DNA from: Paraburkholderia sediminicola
GTDB taxonomy: Bacteria > Pseudomonadota > Gammaproteobacteria > Burkholderiales > Burkholderiaceae
Assembly (NCBI RefSeq): GCF_902859805.1
Contig: NZ_CADIKC010000002.1
Span: forward strand, 62,001 to 126,000
DNA: 64,000 nucleotides
Reading direction: 5' to 3'
Shown here: one piece after another, positions 17,076 to 25,351 of the stretch
Numbering within the stretch: position 1 is the stretch's first letter
Layout of the letters: each line of letters starts with the position of its first letter
Position numbers and translations under genes: made by a program
The notes under the pieces: generated by a model
Databases searched by the model: none
Told to the model about the DNA's origin: nothing
The model's input: the letters and a program-made list of their open reading frames with translations, nothing else

Positions 17076-18113
17076 ATGAAAGCCATCAACCGCATCATCG
17101 AACGCGCCCGCTCCTCGCCGAGACGCATCGTGCTCTGCGAAGCGGAAGACCCCCGCATGCTGGAGGCCGCGCAACGCGCCACGCGTGAAGGCATCGCCCG
17201 CATCGTGCTGGTCGGTCCGAGTGCGCGCATCCGCGCGGCCGCTGCCGGGCAAAACGTCGACCTGTCGGACATGGAGCTGGTGGATCCCGCGACCTCGCCG
17301 CTTGCGTCCTCGTTTGCCGAAGCGCTTTTCACACTGCGCAGCAAGAAAGGCATGACGCCGGATGAAGCCACGCAGGATATCCTCAACCCCCTCTGCTTCG
17401 CCAACCTGATGGTGCGGCTCGGTCACGCCGACGGATCGGTGGCAGGCTCAGTGCACACCACCGCCGACGTGGTCCGCACCGCCATCCAGATCATCGGCAT
17501 CCATCCGTCCTTCAAGCTCGTGTCGAGTTTTTTTCTGATGATGCTGTGCGAGCCCTTCCACACGCTCAAAGGCGGCCTGATCTTCTCCGACTGCGGACTG
17601 GTGGTGGACCCGGACGCCGGCGAACTGGCCCAGATTGCAATGGCGGCGGCCGACAGCGCGCAAAGCCTGCTGATGGAGGAGCCGCGCGTGGCCATGCTGT
17701 CATTTTCGACCAGCGGCAGCGCCCGGCACGCGGCAGTCGACAAAGTCGTGGAAGCAACGCGCCAGGTGAGGGAACAGCGTCCGCATCTCGCGATCGACGG
17801 CGACGTGCAACTGGACGCGGCACTCGTCTCCGAGATCGCCATGCGCAAGATCGAGCACTCGCAGGTGCAAGGACATGCCAACGTGCTGATTTTCCCGAGT
17901 CTCGAGGCCGGCAATATCGGCTACAAGCTGGCTGAACGGATCGGCGATGCGAAGGCAATCGGCCCCTTGCTGCAGGGTCTGAAAAAACCGGCCAACGATC
18001 TTTCGCGCGGCTGCAGCGCGGACGATATCTACTACGTGATCGCCGTGACCGCCGTGCAGGCGCAAACCGCAGAGGCACCGCTGGACGCACACACCACGCC
18101 GCTCGCGTCGTGA
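17076..18113 (+). CDS. pta: Phosphate acetyltransferase
   Basis: A 345-residue protein of the short Pta type, lacking the N-terminal regulatory domains of E. coli Pta. It converts the acetyl phosphate made by Xsc to acetyl-CoA. Recognisable motifs are GSVAGSVHTTADVVRTAIQI, FFLMMLCEPFHTLKGGLIFSDCGLVVDP, the SFSTSGSARH strand and VLIFPSLEAGNIGYKL near the C terminus. It lies 166 bases after xsc on the same strand with a hairpin between them, and converges on the CobT-like gene. A xsc-pta pairing is common in sulfonate-degrading bacteria. Confidence 0.92.
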   Translation: MKAINRIIERARSSPRRIVLCEAEDPRMLEAAQRATREGIARIVLVGPSARIRAAAAGQNVDLSDMELVDPATSPLASSFAEALFTLRSKKGMTPDEATQDILNPLCFANLMVRLGHADGSVAGSVHTTADVVRTAIQIIGIHPSFKLVSSFFLMMLCEPFHTLKGGLIFSDCGLVVDPDAGELAQIAMAAADSAQSLLMEEPRVAMLSFSTSGSARHAAVDKVVEATRQVREQRPHLAIDGDVQLDAALVSEIAMRKIEHSQVQGHANVLIFPSLEAGNIGYKLAERIGDAKAIGPLLQGLKKPANDLSRGCSADDIYYVIAVTAVQAQTAEAPLDAHTTPLAS

Positions 18114-18151
18114 CCCACCCGGGGATAGGCCGCGTGAGCGATCACCAGCGG

Positions 18152-19894
18152 TCACCGCCTGCCGCCCGTTCCGCGTGTACCGATCCAACCCACGATCTCC
18201 CCGAACAGCTTCATGTCGGGCGGCACGGATAGGTCCACCGCCAGACAACGGCGGTAATACGGACTGAGATCCAGCCCGACGCCCAGGCCTAGCACCTCCA
18301 CATCGCGCGAGGCATCATGGCGCGCCACGACGGCCTTGAGATGGTTGTCGAGATAGAAGGCGTCGTTGGCCTGGCCCGTCGCGCTGTCCATGGGGCTGCC
18401 ATCCGAGATCACGATCAGCATCCGTCGCGCCTCAGGACGGGCAACGAGACGCGCGCAGGCCCAGTCGACCGCTTCGCCATCCACGCCCTCGCGAAACAGG
18501 TCCGCCTTGAAGAGCGCGGCAATATCGGCGCGGGCGCGTCGCCAGCTCTGGTCGGCGTTTTTGAACACCAGATGAGACAGTTCATTGAGCCGCCCCGGAT
18601 GAGACGGGCGGCCCTGCGCCAGCCAGTCGAGACGGGCGCGGCCGCCGTTCCAGGCGCCGGTGGTGAAGCCCAGCACCTCGGTAGTGACACCGGCCTGGTC
18701 GAGCGCGCGCGTGAGGATGTCCACCATGATCGCCACCGGTTCGATATGCGCTTTCATCGAGCCCGAGCAATCGATCAGAAAGCCGACAACGCAGTCGGCC
18801 ACGAGCGTGTTTCGTTCCAGCCGGAACAGACGCCGCTCAGCGGGAGAACTAACGAGTTGGGCGAGACGCCGTCCGTCGATGCGGCCATGCTCTTCACCGA
18901 ACGACCAGCCATCGCGTTGCGGAATCGCCAGCGCCGCCTTCAGCACGTGCGCGAGCCGCGCCACGTTGATGCCCTGTGCAGCCACACGTTCGTCGAGCCG
19001 CTCGCGAAACTCACTGAGCAAGGCTTTGCGGACGAGCGCGCCTGGCGCAATCTCGCGGTCGTAGCGCGTGGTATAGGCCCGATAACCTTGCTCCGAGGCC
19101 TCGAGCACGCGGCTTCTGCCGGTGAGGGCAACGGCCATGTCCTTGTACTCGTCGTCCTCGACGTCGAACCAGAGCGAGAACGCTGTGCGCGGGGCTTTGT
19201 CGTCGTTCTCCTGCGGGTCATCTTGCGCATCGTCCAGCGCCTCGGCGCGGGCGCTTCGGATCATCTCAGCCACCCGCCTCGCCAGTTCGAGCGCATGGAC
19301 AGCGAACGCGCCCTGCTCCTGCCGATGCCGGCGCAAACCTGCCAGCGGGACGCCCAGCACCGGCGCGACCGCCGCGCGCGTGGCTTCGATCAGACCCTCG
19401 GTCTGTTCAAGCACAGGCCAGCCCGTCAGGCGCGACCACGCCATCTGCGCCACGGTGTACAGGAGGATGCCGAGGTGGTCTTCGGCGAGTCCGGAGCGAT
19501 AGAAAGCCAGCGACCATGCCTCGAAACGATCGCGCAGATTCTGCACCAGGCCCGGCATGCCAGGTGGCGTCTGTGTTTCGCACCGGAGTTGCTCGAGCAG
19601 TTCGAATACCAGCCGCTCAACGCGGTCCGTCGGGCATAGACGGCTGTGCAGCGCCGCATCGGAGTGCATGAGTCGCAAGGCCGCGCCGTCGGCCGCGCCA
19701 CGCAGGGACGCGAAATCGTCCTGCTGCGGATCGGTGCGCAGATGCGGCGCGTGCAAGGGCAAAGGCCGCAGGTCGCGGCACAAACGGCCTTCGCGGTAAT
19801 GCAACGCGGCGTCGCCTGTGAGCGCACGCACGGTCGCGGCGCACAGGGCCTCGCGCTGCTCAGCGCGCAGCGTCGCTTGCCTGTCCGACGTCAT
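18152..19894 (-). CDS. CobT-like VWA-domain protein
   Basis: A 580-residue protein resembling the cobaltochelatase subunit CobT. It has an N-terminal helical half, an acidic linker (about 219-235, rich in D and E) and a C-terminal von Willebrand A domain with the MIDAS motif DCSGS at 375-379 and a later ISDGSPMDS. CobT normally works with CobS and CobN to insert cobalt during B12 synthesis, but no cobN or other cob gene is present. Its start overlaps the stop of the CobS-like gene by one base (TGATG), so the pair is coupled. A metalloenzyme maturation role is inferred; the client is unknown. Confidence 0.82.
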   Translation of the reverse strand: MTSDRQATLRAEQREALCAATVRALTGDAALHYREGRLCRDLRPLPLHAPHLRTDPQQDDFASLRGAADGAALRLMHSDAALHSRLCPTDRVERLVFELLEQLRCETQTPPGMPGLVQNLRDRFEAWSLAFYRSGLAEDHLGILLYTVAQMAWSRLTGWPVLEQTEGLIEATRAAVAPVLGVPLAGLRRHRQEQGAFAVHALELARRVAEMIRSARAEALDDAQDDPQENDDKAPRTAFSLWFDVEDDEYKDMAVALTGRSRVLEASEQGYRAYTTRYDREIAPGALVRKALLSEFRERLDERVAAQGINVARLAHVLKAALAIPQRDGWSFGEEHGRIDGRRLAQLVSSPAERRLFRLERNTLVADCVVGFLIDCSGSMKAHIEPVAIMVDILTRALDQAGVTTEVLGFTTGAWNGGRARLDWLAQGRPSHPGRLNELSHLVFKNADQSWRRARADIAALFKADLFREGVDGEAVDWACARLVARPEARRMLIVISDGSPMDSATGQANDAFYLDNHLKAVVARHDASRDVEVLGLGVGLDLSPYYRRCLAVDLSVPPDMKLFGEIVGWIGTRGTGGRR

Positions 19895-20883
19895 CAGCGG
19901 CTGCCTGCAACGTGGTCTTCAACCTTGGCCGCGGCCTCGAGTTCAGTACCAAAGCAGCGCTGGAAATACTCGGCCACGATCGAACGCTCGGCTTCATCGC
20001 ACTTGTTCAGGAAGGTCAGACGAAACGCCATAGCAGGATCACGGAAAATCTGGCAGTTCTCCGCCCAGTTGATCACCGTGCGCGGCGACATCAGCGTCGA
20101 CAGGTCGCCGCTCGCAAAGCCCTTGCGGGTCAGTTCCGCCACGCTCACCATCGATTCGATCAGCGCGCGTCCCGCCTCGTCAGCAAGCTCCGGTACGCGT
20201 GCAAGCACGATGCCGGCCTCTTCCGCGCGCGGCAGATAGTTGAGCGTGGCCACCACGTTCCAGCGATCCATCTGCGCGTGATTCAGCACCTGCGTGCCGT
20301 GATACAAACCGTTCAGATTGCCCAGTCCCACCGTATTGGTGGTGGCGAACATGCGGAAATACGGATGCGGATGAATCACGCGATTCTGGTCGAGCAACGT
20401 GAACTTGCCGTCGCGCTCGAGAATGCGCTGGATCACGAACATCACGTCCGGACGCCCCGCATCGTATTCATCGAAGATCAGGGCGACCGGGCGCTGCAAG
20501 GCCCATGGCACGATCCCCTCCTGAAACTCGGTAACCTGCAGATCGTCGCGCACCACGATCGCATCTTTACCGACCAGATCGAGGCGGCTGATATGGCCAT
20601 CGAGATTGACACGCACGCACGGCCAGTTGAGACGGGCCGCAACCTGTTCGATGTGCGTCGACTTCCCGGTACCGTGCAAGCCCTGCACCATCACCCGGCG
20701 GTCACGGCTGAAGCCGGCCAGAATCGCCAGCGTCACTTCCGGATTGAAGCGGTAGACCTCGTCGATCTCCGGCACGTGGTCGTCGCGCTCGCTGAAAGCG
20801 GGCACCATCAGGCTGGAATCGATGCCGAAAACGGTTCGTACCGCGACCATTCTGTCGGGTTTGCCAGTCACGATATCAGTCAC
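19894..20883 (-). CDS. CobS-like MoxR/AAA+ ATPase
   Basis: The 329-residue AAA+ ATPase has the CobS-type N terminus (VFGIDSSLMVPAFSERDDHVPE), Walker A GLHGTGKS (68-75) and Walker B LIFDEYD (135-141). It starts with GTG at 20883 behind GGAGGAG. Together with the VWA partner it forms a MoxR-AAA/VWA pair, a class that remodels or loads metal into enzymes (CobST, NorQD, CbbQO, CoxDE). It sits between the xsc-pta and isethionate units, and a copy of the xsc palindrome lies 60 bases upstream. Involvement in sulfonate metabolism is inferred from that shared site. Confidence 0.85.
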   Translation of the reverse strand: MTDIVTGKPDRMVAVRTVFGIDSSLMVPAFSERDDHVPEIDEVYRFNPEVTLAILAGFSRDRRVMVQGLHGTGKSTHIEQVAARLNWPCVRVNLDGHISRLDLVGKDAIVVRDDLQVTEFQEGIVPWALQRPVALIFDEYDAGRPDVMFVIQRILERDGKFTLLDQNRVIHPHPYFRMFATTNTVGLGNLNGLYHGTQVLNHAQMDRWNVVATLNYLPRAEEAGIVLARVPELADEAGRALIESMVSVAELTRKGFASGDLSTLMSPRTVINWAENCQIFRDPAMAFRLTFLNKCDEAERSIVAEYFQRCFGTELEAAAKVEDHVAGSR

Positions 20884-20942
20884 TTCTTTCTCCTCCCCGC
20901 TGCGGGGATGTTCGTTCGGCGCCGCCGGATGATGTTAATTTT

Positions 20943-20959
20943 CGGTACGTTTTGTTCCG
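20943..20959. promoter_or_regulatory. Third copy of the xsc palindrome, before the CobS-like gene
   Basis: Read on the minus strand the site is CGGAACAAAACGTACCG, which matches the xsc palindrome in 14 of 17 positions and has one perfect half. It lies 60 bases upstream of the GTG start, followed by an AT-rich run that could hold the promoter. Confidence 0.58.
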
Positions 20960-21027
20960 TTTAATTATAAACAGAATCCCACGTCCTGGGCGGCGCTTCG
21001 CCCACATCAAACCGGCAGGCCGCGCCG

Positions 21028-22332
21028 TCAACGCACGGCCGCCATCTCGTCGAAGGGTTTCGGGCGTCGTTCCATCGCTCGCGCCGCCCATGCCGAAAGC
21101 AGCGCGGACAGAATCACGTAGCCGCAGACGTACCAGGGCTTGCCGCCATCGAGGCGCAGCAGTGCCGTCGCGATGATCGGCGTGAGGCCGCTCGCGAAGA
21201 TGCCAGAGAACTGATACACGAACGAGATGCCCGTATAGCGCACCTCCGGATCGAACAGCTCGGCAAAAAGCGCGGCTTCCGGACCGTAGACCATCGCGTA
21301 GAAGATACCGAACGGGATCACCACGCCGAGCCAGACGCCCAGCGTATTGCCCGACTGCGTCTCCATCAGCCAGAACGCCGGCAGCACCGAGGCGCCGCAA
21401 ATCAGCGAGCCCCAGCGATACACGCGCGCACGTCCCATCAGGTCCGACATCCGGCCGAAGAAAGGGATGAAGAAGCACATCACCATCGCCGCGATCATCA
21501 CGCCGGTGAGCGCTTCCGTGCGGCTCATCGAAAGACGTTGCGTGAGGTAGCCGATCATGAACACCGCGAAGATGTTGAAGAACACCCCGTCGATCCAGCG
21601 CGCACCCATGCCGAGCAGCACCGAACTGCGGTAGCGCGTGATCATGTCGACGAACGGAATTTTCACGTCGCGGCGGTTGCGCTTGAGCGCGAGAAACTCG
21701 GGCGTCTCCATCACCTTGAGCCGGATGTAGAGACCGAGCACCACGAGCAGCAACGAAGCGCCAAACGCGACCCGCCAACCCCACGAAAGAAACGCCGCTT
21801 CCGGCAGCAGGTGGGAGATGCCCGCGACGATGCCCGACGCGAGGCACAAGCCGATCGACAGACCGATCTGCGGCAAGCTCGCGTACAGACCACGCCGGTT
21901 CGGCGGCGCATATTCGTAGGCCATCAGCACCGCGCCGCCCCACTCGCCTCCAAGCCCGATGCCCTGCAACACGCGCAGGAAGAGCAACAGAATCGGTGCC
22001 CAGATGCCGATCTGATCGAAGGTCGGCACGAAGGCAACCCCTGCCGTCGAAACCCCCATGATGATCAGCGTGCAGATCAATGCGGACTTGCGTCCGACCT
22101 TGTCGCCGAAGTGTCCGAAGATCACGCCGCCGAGCGGCCGCGTGATGAAGCCGACGGCGAACGTGCCGTAGGCCAGCATCGTCGAGACGAGCGGATCGTG
22201 AGCGGGAAAGTAAAGCTTGTTGAACACAATGCCCGCGACCACGCCGTACAGAAAAAAGTCATACCATTCGACCGTCGCGCCGATCACGCTTGCGAATGCA
22301 ACGCGGCGGATAACCCGCATATCGATTGCCAT
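21028..22332 (-). CDS. iseU: MHS-family MFS transporter, probable isethionate importer
   Basis: A 434-residue metabolite:H+ symporter-type MFS protein (ProP/ShiA/KgtP group). Family wording includes GATVEWYDFFLYG at TM1, the loop GHFGDKVGRKSAL, and GLGGEWGGAVLMAYEYAP in TM4-5. ATG 22332 is chosen because GGAGGAGGCGC precedes it. It follows the GMC dehydrogenase gene on the same strand. In Cupriavidus necator a similar MFS carrier (IseU) imports isethionate. The substrate is inferred from the neighbouring dehydrogenase, IclR gene and xsc. Confidence 0.78.
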   Translation of the reverse strand: MAIDMRVIRRVAFASVIGATVEWYDFFLYGVVAGIVFNKLYFPAHDPLVSTMLAYGTFAVGFITRPLGGVIFGHFGDKVGRKSALICTLIIMGVSTAGVAFVPTFDQIGIWAPILLLFLRVLQGIGLGGEWGGAVLMAYEYAPPNRRGLYASLPQIGLSIGLCLASGIVAGISHLLPEAAFLSWGWRVAFGASLLLVVLGLYIRLKVMETPEFLALKRNRRDVKIPFVDMITRYRSSVLLGMGARWIDGVFFNIFAVFMIGYLTQRLSMSRTEALTGVMIAAMVMCFFIPFFGRMSDLMGRARVYRWGSLICGASVLPAFWLMETQSGNTLGVWLGVVIPFGIFYAMVYGPEAALFAELFDPEVRYTGISFVYQFSGIFASGLTPIIATALLRLDGGKPWYVCGYVILSALLSAWAARAMERRPKPFDEMAAVR

Positions 22333-22538
22333 AGCGCCTCCTCCAATGGATGGCCGCGTGCCGTCCCGGCAACGCAGCACATTTGAGCCCCCGTCTGTCT
22401 CCTCCTGGGGCACGAATTCCGCCGCCTGCACGCTGCTTTTATCGACTTCGGATGCAGCGGGTCAGGTAGCGATCGTTTTACTTCTTGCGGCCACTTCGCT
22501 TCGTTGTTTCTGTTTCTGCTTTTACGCCCGTTATTGCC

Positions 22539-24200
22539 TCAATATTGCGCTTCCATGCTCCGCGATTGCACTTGCCCAGCCGGAAGGTCGCCGGCGCGGG
22601 CATCCTCCAGAATCATGCTGGACGCCTTCTCGGCGACCATCACGATCGGTACGTTGGTATTGCCGGAGACCAGCGTCGGCATGATCGAACAATCGACCAC
22701 CCGCAAGCCTTGCGTGCCATACACACGCAATCGTTCGTCGACCACCGCGCCCGGATCGCTCGCGACGCCCATCTTCGCGGTACCCGACGGATGAAAAATC
22801 GTCTGACCGTATTCGCGGCAGAAGTGCAGCAACTCGTCGTCGCTTTGTGCTTCCCCGCCAGGCCGCACTTCGCGTTTCATCAGCGATGCCATGGGCTCCG
22901 TGGCGGCGACGCGGCGCGCGAAACGCACACCCGCGACGGTCGTGCGGCGGTCGAGATCGGTTGCCAGATAATTCGGCTGGATCGACGGAGCGTCGCGCAT
23001 GTCGCTCGTGCGGATCCGCACGCTTCCGCGCGACTCCGGCCGCAACTGGCAGATCGAATAGGTACAGCCGGGAAACGCGTGGACGTCGCCGCCCGCGGTG
23101 TCGGCTGAGAGCGTGGAAAAGTGGAACTGGATGTCGGGCGTTTTCGCCTCATCCGGCAACGCGCGGCAGAACATGCCGCCCTGGTTGATGCCGACAGACA
23201 ATGGCCCCTCGCGAAACAGCGCCCATTGCAGTCCCATCTTCGCGCGGCCCGTCCAGGAATGCAGCAGGTCGTTTGTTGTAATCGGCCGCGTTACTTCATA
23301 GGTCAGACGAACTTGCAGATGGTCCTGCAGGTTCTCGCCGACACCGGCTCGATTGGCGACCACGGGAATACCCAGCTCATTGAGCAATCTGGCCGGCCCA
23401 ACGCCTGACACCTGCAACAATTGCGGCGATTGCAGCGCGCCTGCGGTCAGCACCACCTCGCGGTGCGCACGCACTTCGTGAACCTTGCCGTGCTGCACAT
23501 AGCGAACACCCGTGGCGCGGGTGCCTTCGAAAAGAATCTTCGACGCCAGCGCGTCGGTCTCGATCTGCAGATTCGGACGGCTGCGCGCGGGTTTGAGATA
23601 TGCGACGGCCGTCGAACAACGCCAGCCACGCCGCGTGGTCAGCTGGTAATAGCCGACGCCCTCCTGATCGCCCCGATTGAAGTCGTCGACCGTTGGGACG
23701 CCCAGGCGATTCGACGCTGCAATAAATGCGTCAACGAGTTCGTGGCGCTGCTTGATCGTTGAGGCCCACAACGGACCATCCACGCCACGCGTAGGTGACT
23801 CGCCCAGTTCGTTGTGTTCGAGCCGCCGGAAGTAAGGCAGGCACTCTTTCCAGCTCCAGCCGCGATTGCCGAGCGCGGCCCAGTGGTCGTAATCCTCTTT
23901 CTGACCGCGAATGTAGATCAGCCCGTTGATGGAACTGGAGCCGCCCAGCGTGCGCCCGCGCGGCCAGTAAAGCTTGCGGTCGTGCATGTTCGGATCCGGG
24001 TCGGTGTAAAAGCCCCAGTTGTAGACCGGATGGAACATGGTCTTGCCGTAACCGATCGGGATATGGATCCACAGAAAGCGGTCGGGCGGCCCGGCTTCGA
24101 GCAGGCAGACCGAGTAGCGGCCATTCTCGGAGAGGCGGTTGGCCAGTACACAGCCGGCCGATCCCGCGCCGACGACCACGTAGTCGAAACTCCGTACCAT
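22539..24200 (-). CDS. iseJ: GMC-family flavin dehydrogenase, probable isethionate dehydrogenase
   Basis: The 553-residue GMC oxidoreductase is choline-dehydrogenase-like. It has an N-terminal FAD-binding motif (VVVGAGSAGCVLANRLSE), the GMC signature RGRTLGGSSSINGLIYIRG, the catalytic His in FHPSGTAKMG and the C-terminal SGNTNVPIVMVAEKA. GGAGAC before the ATG supports the start. Isethionate dehydrogenase IseJ of C. necator, as I recall, is a membrane-associated enzyme that makes sulfoacetaldehyde. Here the enzyme lies next to an MHS carrier, an IclR regulator and xsc, so this role is likely. Choline or another alcohol remains possible. Confidence 0.8.
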   Translation of the reverse strand: MVRSFDYVVVGAGSAGCVLANRLSENGRYSVCLLEAGPPDRFLWIHIPIGYGKTMFHPVYNWGFYTDPDPNMHDRKLYWPRGRTLGGSSSINGLIYIRGQKEDYDHWAALGNRGWSWKECLPYFRRLEHNELGESPTRGVDGPLWASTIKQRHELVDAFIAASNRLGVPTVDDFNRGDQEGVGYYQLTTRRGWRCSTAVAYLKPARSRPNLQIETDALASKILFEGTRATGVRYVQHGKVHEVRAHREVVLTAGALQSPQLLQVSGVGPARLLNELGIPVVANRAGVGENLQDHLQVRLTYEVTRPITTNDLLHSWTGRAKMGLQWALFREGPLSVGINQGGMFCRALPDEAKTPDIQFHFSTLSADTAGGDVHAFPGCTYSICQLRPESRGSVRIRTSDMRDAPSIQPNYLATDLDRRTTVAGVRFARRVAATEPMASLMKREVRPGGEAQSDDELLHFCREYGQTIFHPSGTAKMGVASDPGAVVDERLRVYGTQGLRVVDCSIMPTLVSGNTNVPIVMVAEKASSMILEDARAGDLPAGQVQSRSMEAQY

Positions 24201-24230
24201 TGATGTCTCCGTGTTACTGCCTTTGTTTTT

Positions 24231-24320
24231 AAAACCGGATCATTTCGTCCCAATTTATTGGATGGCAGTTTCGACTTCAAGCAAATCCGGTTACGATTGA
24301 ATAATCCGGTACGAAAACCG
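24231..24320. promoter_or_regulatory. Repeated ATCCGGT motifs between iseJ and iseR
   Basis: AATCCGGTTACGA (24284-24296) and AATCCGGTACGA (24303-24314) are direct repeats 19 bases apart. An inverted copy, AACCGGAT, lies at 24233-24240, and CCAATTTATTGG at 24250-24261 is a separate 12-bp palindrome. All fall in the AT-richer gap between the divergent dehydrogenase and IclR genes and are candidate sites for the IclR protein. Confidence 0.5.
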
Positions 24321-24419
24321 ACTTTTTCGTTTCACTATTCACTCTGTCCGCGCGCGTTCATCCGGGTTGTCACTGATCCGCTCGGGCTGCATTTATCGTC
24401 ATCCGCTTCGGGAAGGACA

Positions 24420-25256
24420 ATGAGAGACACCACGCATCTCCCCTCACCCGCTCACGAACCCGCCGACGACACCCGCGTCCTGCGCGCGCTCAGCGTGCTG
24501 GAGCAACTTGCGTCCGCCGGACAACCGTCGTCACTCTCCCAGTTGTCCTCACGTCTGCAGATTCCGAAGGCGACCCTGATGCGGCTGATCGAGTCGCTCG
24601 AAGCACGCGGTTACGTCACGCACATGCCGGACTCGCGCGGCGCCGATCGCGCGATTGCGCTTGGGCCGCGCGCCGCGCAGCTCGCCCTCACCACGCTCGC
24701 AAACAGCACGTTTACGCGTGCGTGCCGTTCGCTGCTGCGCACGCTCGTGGAGTCGCTCGGCGAGACCTGCAATCTCACCGTGCTCGACGGCGATACCGTG
24801 CTGTACGTCGAGCGAGTCGAAACGAGTGAACCTTTGCGTCTGCATATGCAACCGGGCACGCGCGTCCCGCTGCATTGCACGGCCAGCGGCAAGCTGTTTC
24901 TTTCGCAGATGAGTTCGGCCGAGCGCGCACTTGTCATCCGGCGCTTGCCGCTCAAATCGATGACGTATCGCACCCTGACCGATATCGATCTGCTGGAAGC
25001 GGAACTCGACCGCCTCGCCATGCGCGGCATCGGCGTCGACAACGAGGAGTTCGTGCGCGGGATGGTGGCGGTCGCGGTGCCGGTGCGCAATGTCGAGGAT
25101 GGCCGCGTGCTCGCGGCGCTGGCCGTTCATTCGCCCACAGCGCGTTCCAGCCTGGAGGATCTGCTAAAAGCGGTGCCGAAGCTCAAGGAGATCGCCGTGC
25201 GCATTGGACCGCTGCTTCAGCCTGCTGCTGCGGCAACGGTGGCCGCAACGAAGTAG
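24420..25256 (+). CDS. iseR: IclR-family transcriptional regulator, probable IseR
   Basis: A 278-residue IclR regulator with its winged helix at about residues 37-66 (LSQLSSRLQIPKATLMRLIESLE) and an effector domain similar to the two IclR genes at 7-8.7 kb: GETCNLTVLDGDTVLYVERVETSEPLRLHMQ and HCTASGKLFLS. GGGAAGGAC before the ATG at 24420 marks the start; the frame upstream covers the promoter region. It is divergent from iseJ, matching the arrangement reported for isethionate clusters. The C-terminal tail is alanine-rich. Confidence 0.8.
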   Translation: MRDTTHLPSPAHEPADDTRVLRALSVLEQLASAGQPSSLSQLSSRLQIPKATLMRLIESLEARGYVTHMPDSRGADRAIALGPRAAQLALTTLANSTFTRACRSLLRTLVESLGETCNLTVLDGDTVLYVERVETSEPLRLHMQPGTRVPLHCTASGKLFLSQMSSAERALVIRRLPLKSMTYRTLTDIDLLEAELDRLAMRGIGVDNEEFVRGMVAVAVPVRNVEDGRVLAALAVHSPTARSSLEDLLKAVPKLKEIAVRIGPLLQPAAAATVAATK

Positions 25257-25351
25257 CAACGCAGCGGCCCCCAACCTTTCATTAGCGGAGCGCGGCGGCG
25301 ATCGTGAACGACCCGCCGCCGCACATCAAACAGCCCCCTTCTGGACAGGCC

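Noticed and set aside
15152..17404. A 750-codon frame on the minus strand across xsc and part of pta
   Set aside because: It is antisense to two strongly recognised genes, has no family motifs and no start context; long antisense frames are expected at this GC content.
18317..19639. A 440-codon plus-strand frame opposite the CobT-like gene
   Set aside because: Antisense shadow; the minus-strand product has an intact VWA MIDAS motif and is coupled to its partner.
18152..20883. Cobalamin biosynthesis locus
   Set aside because: Only CobS- and CobT-like genes are present; cobN and all other B12 genes are missing and the context is sulfonate metabolism.
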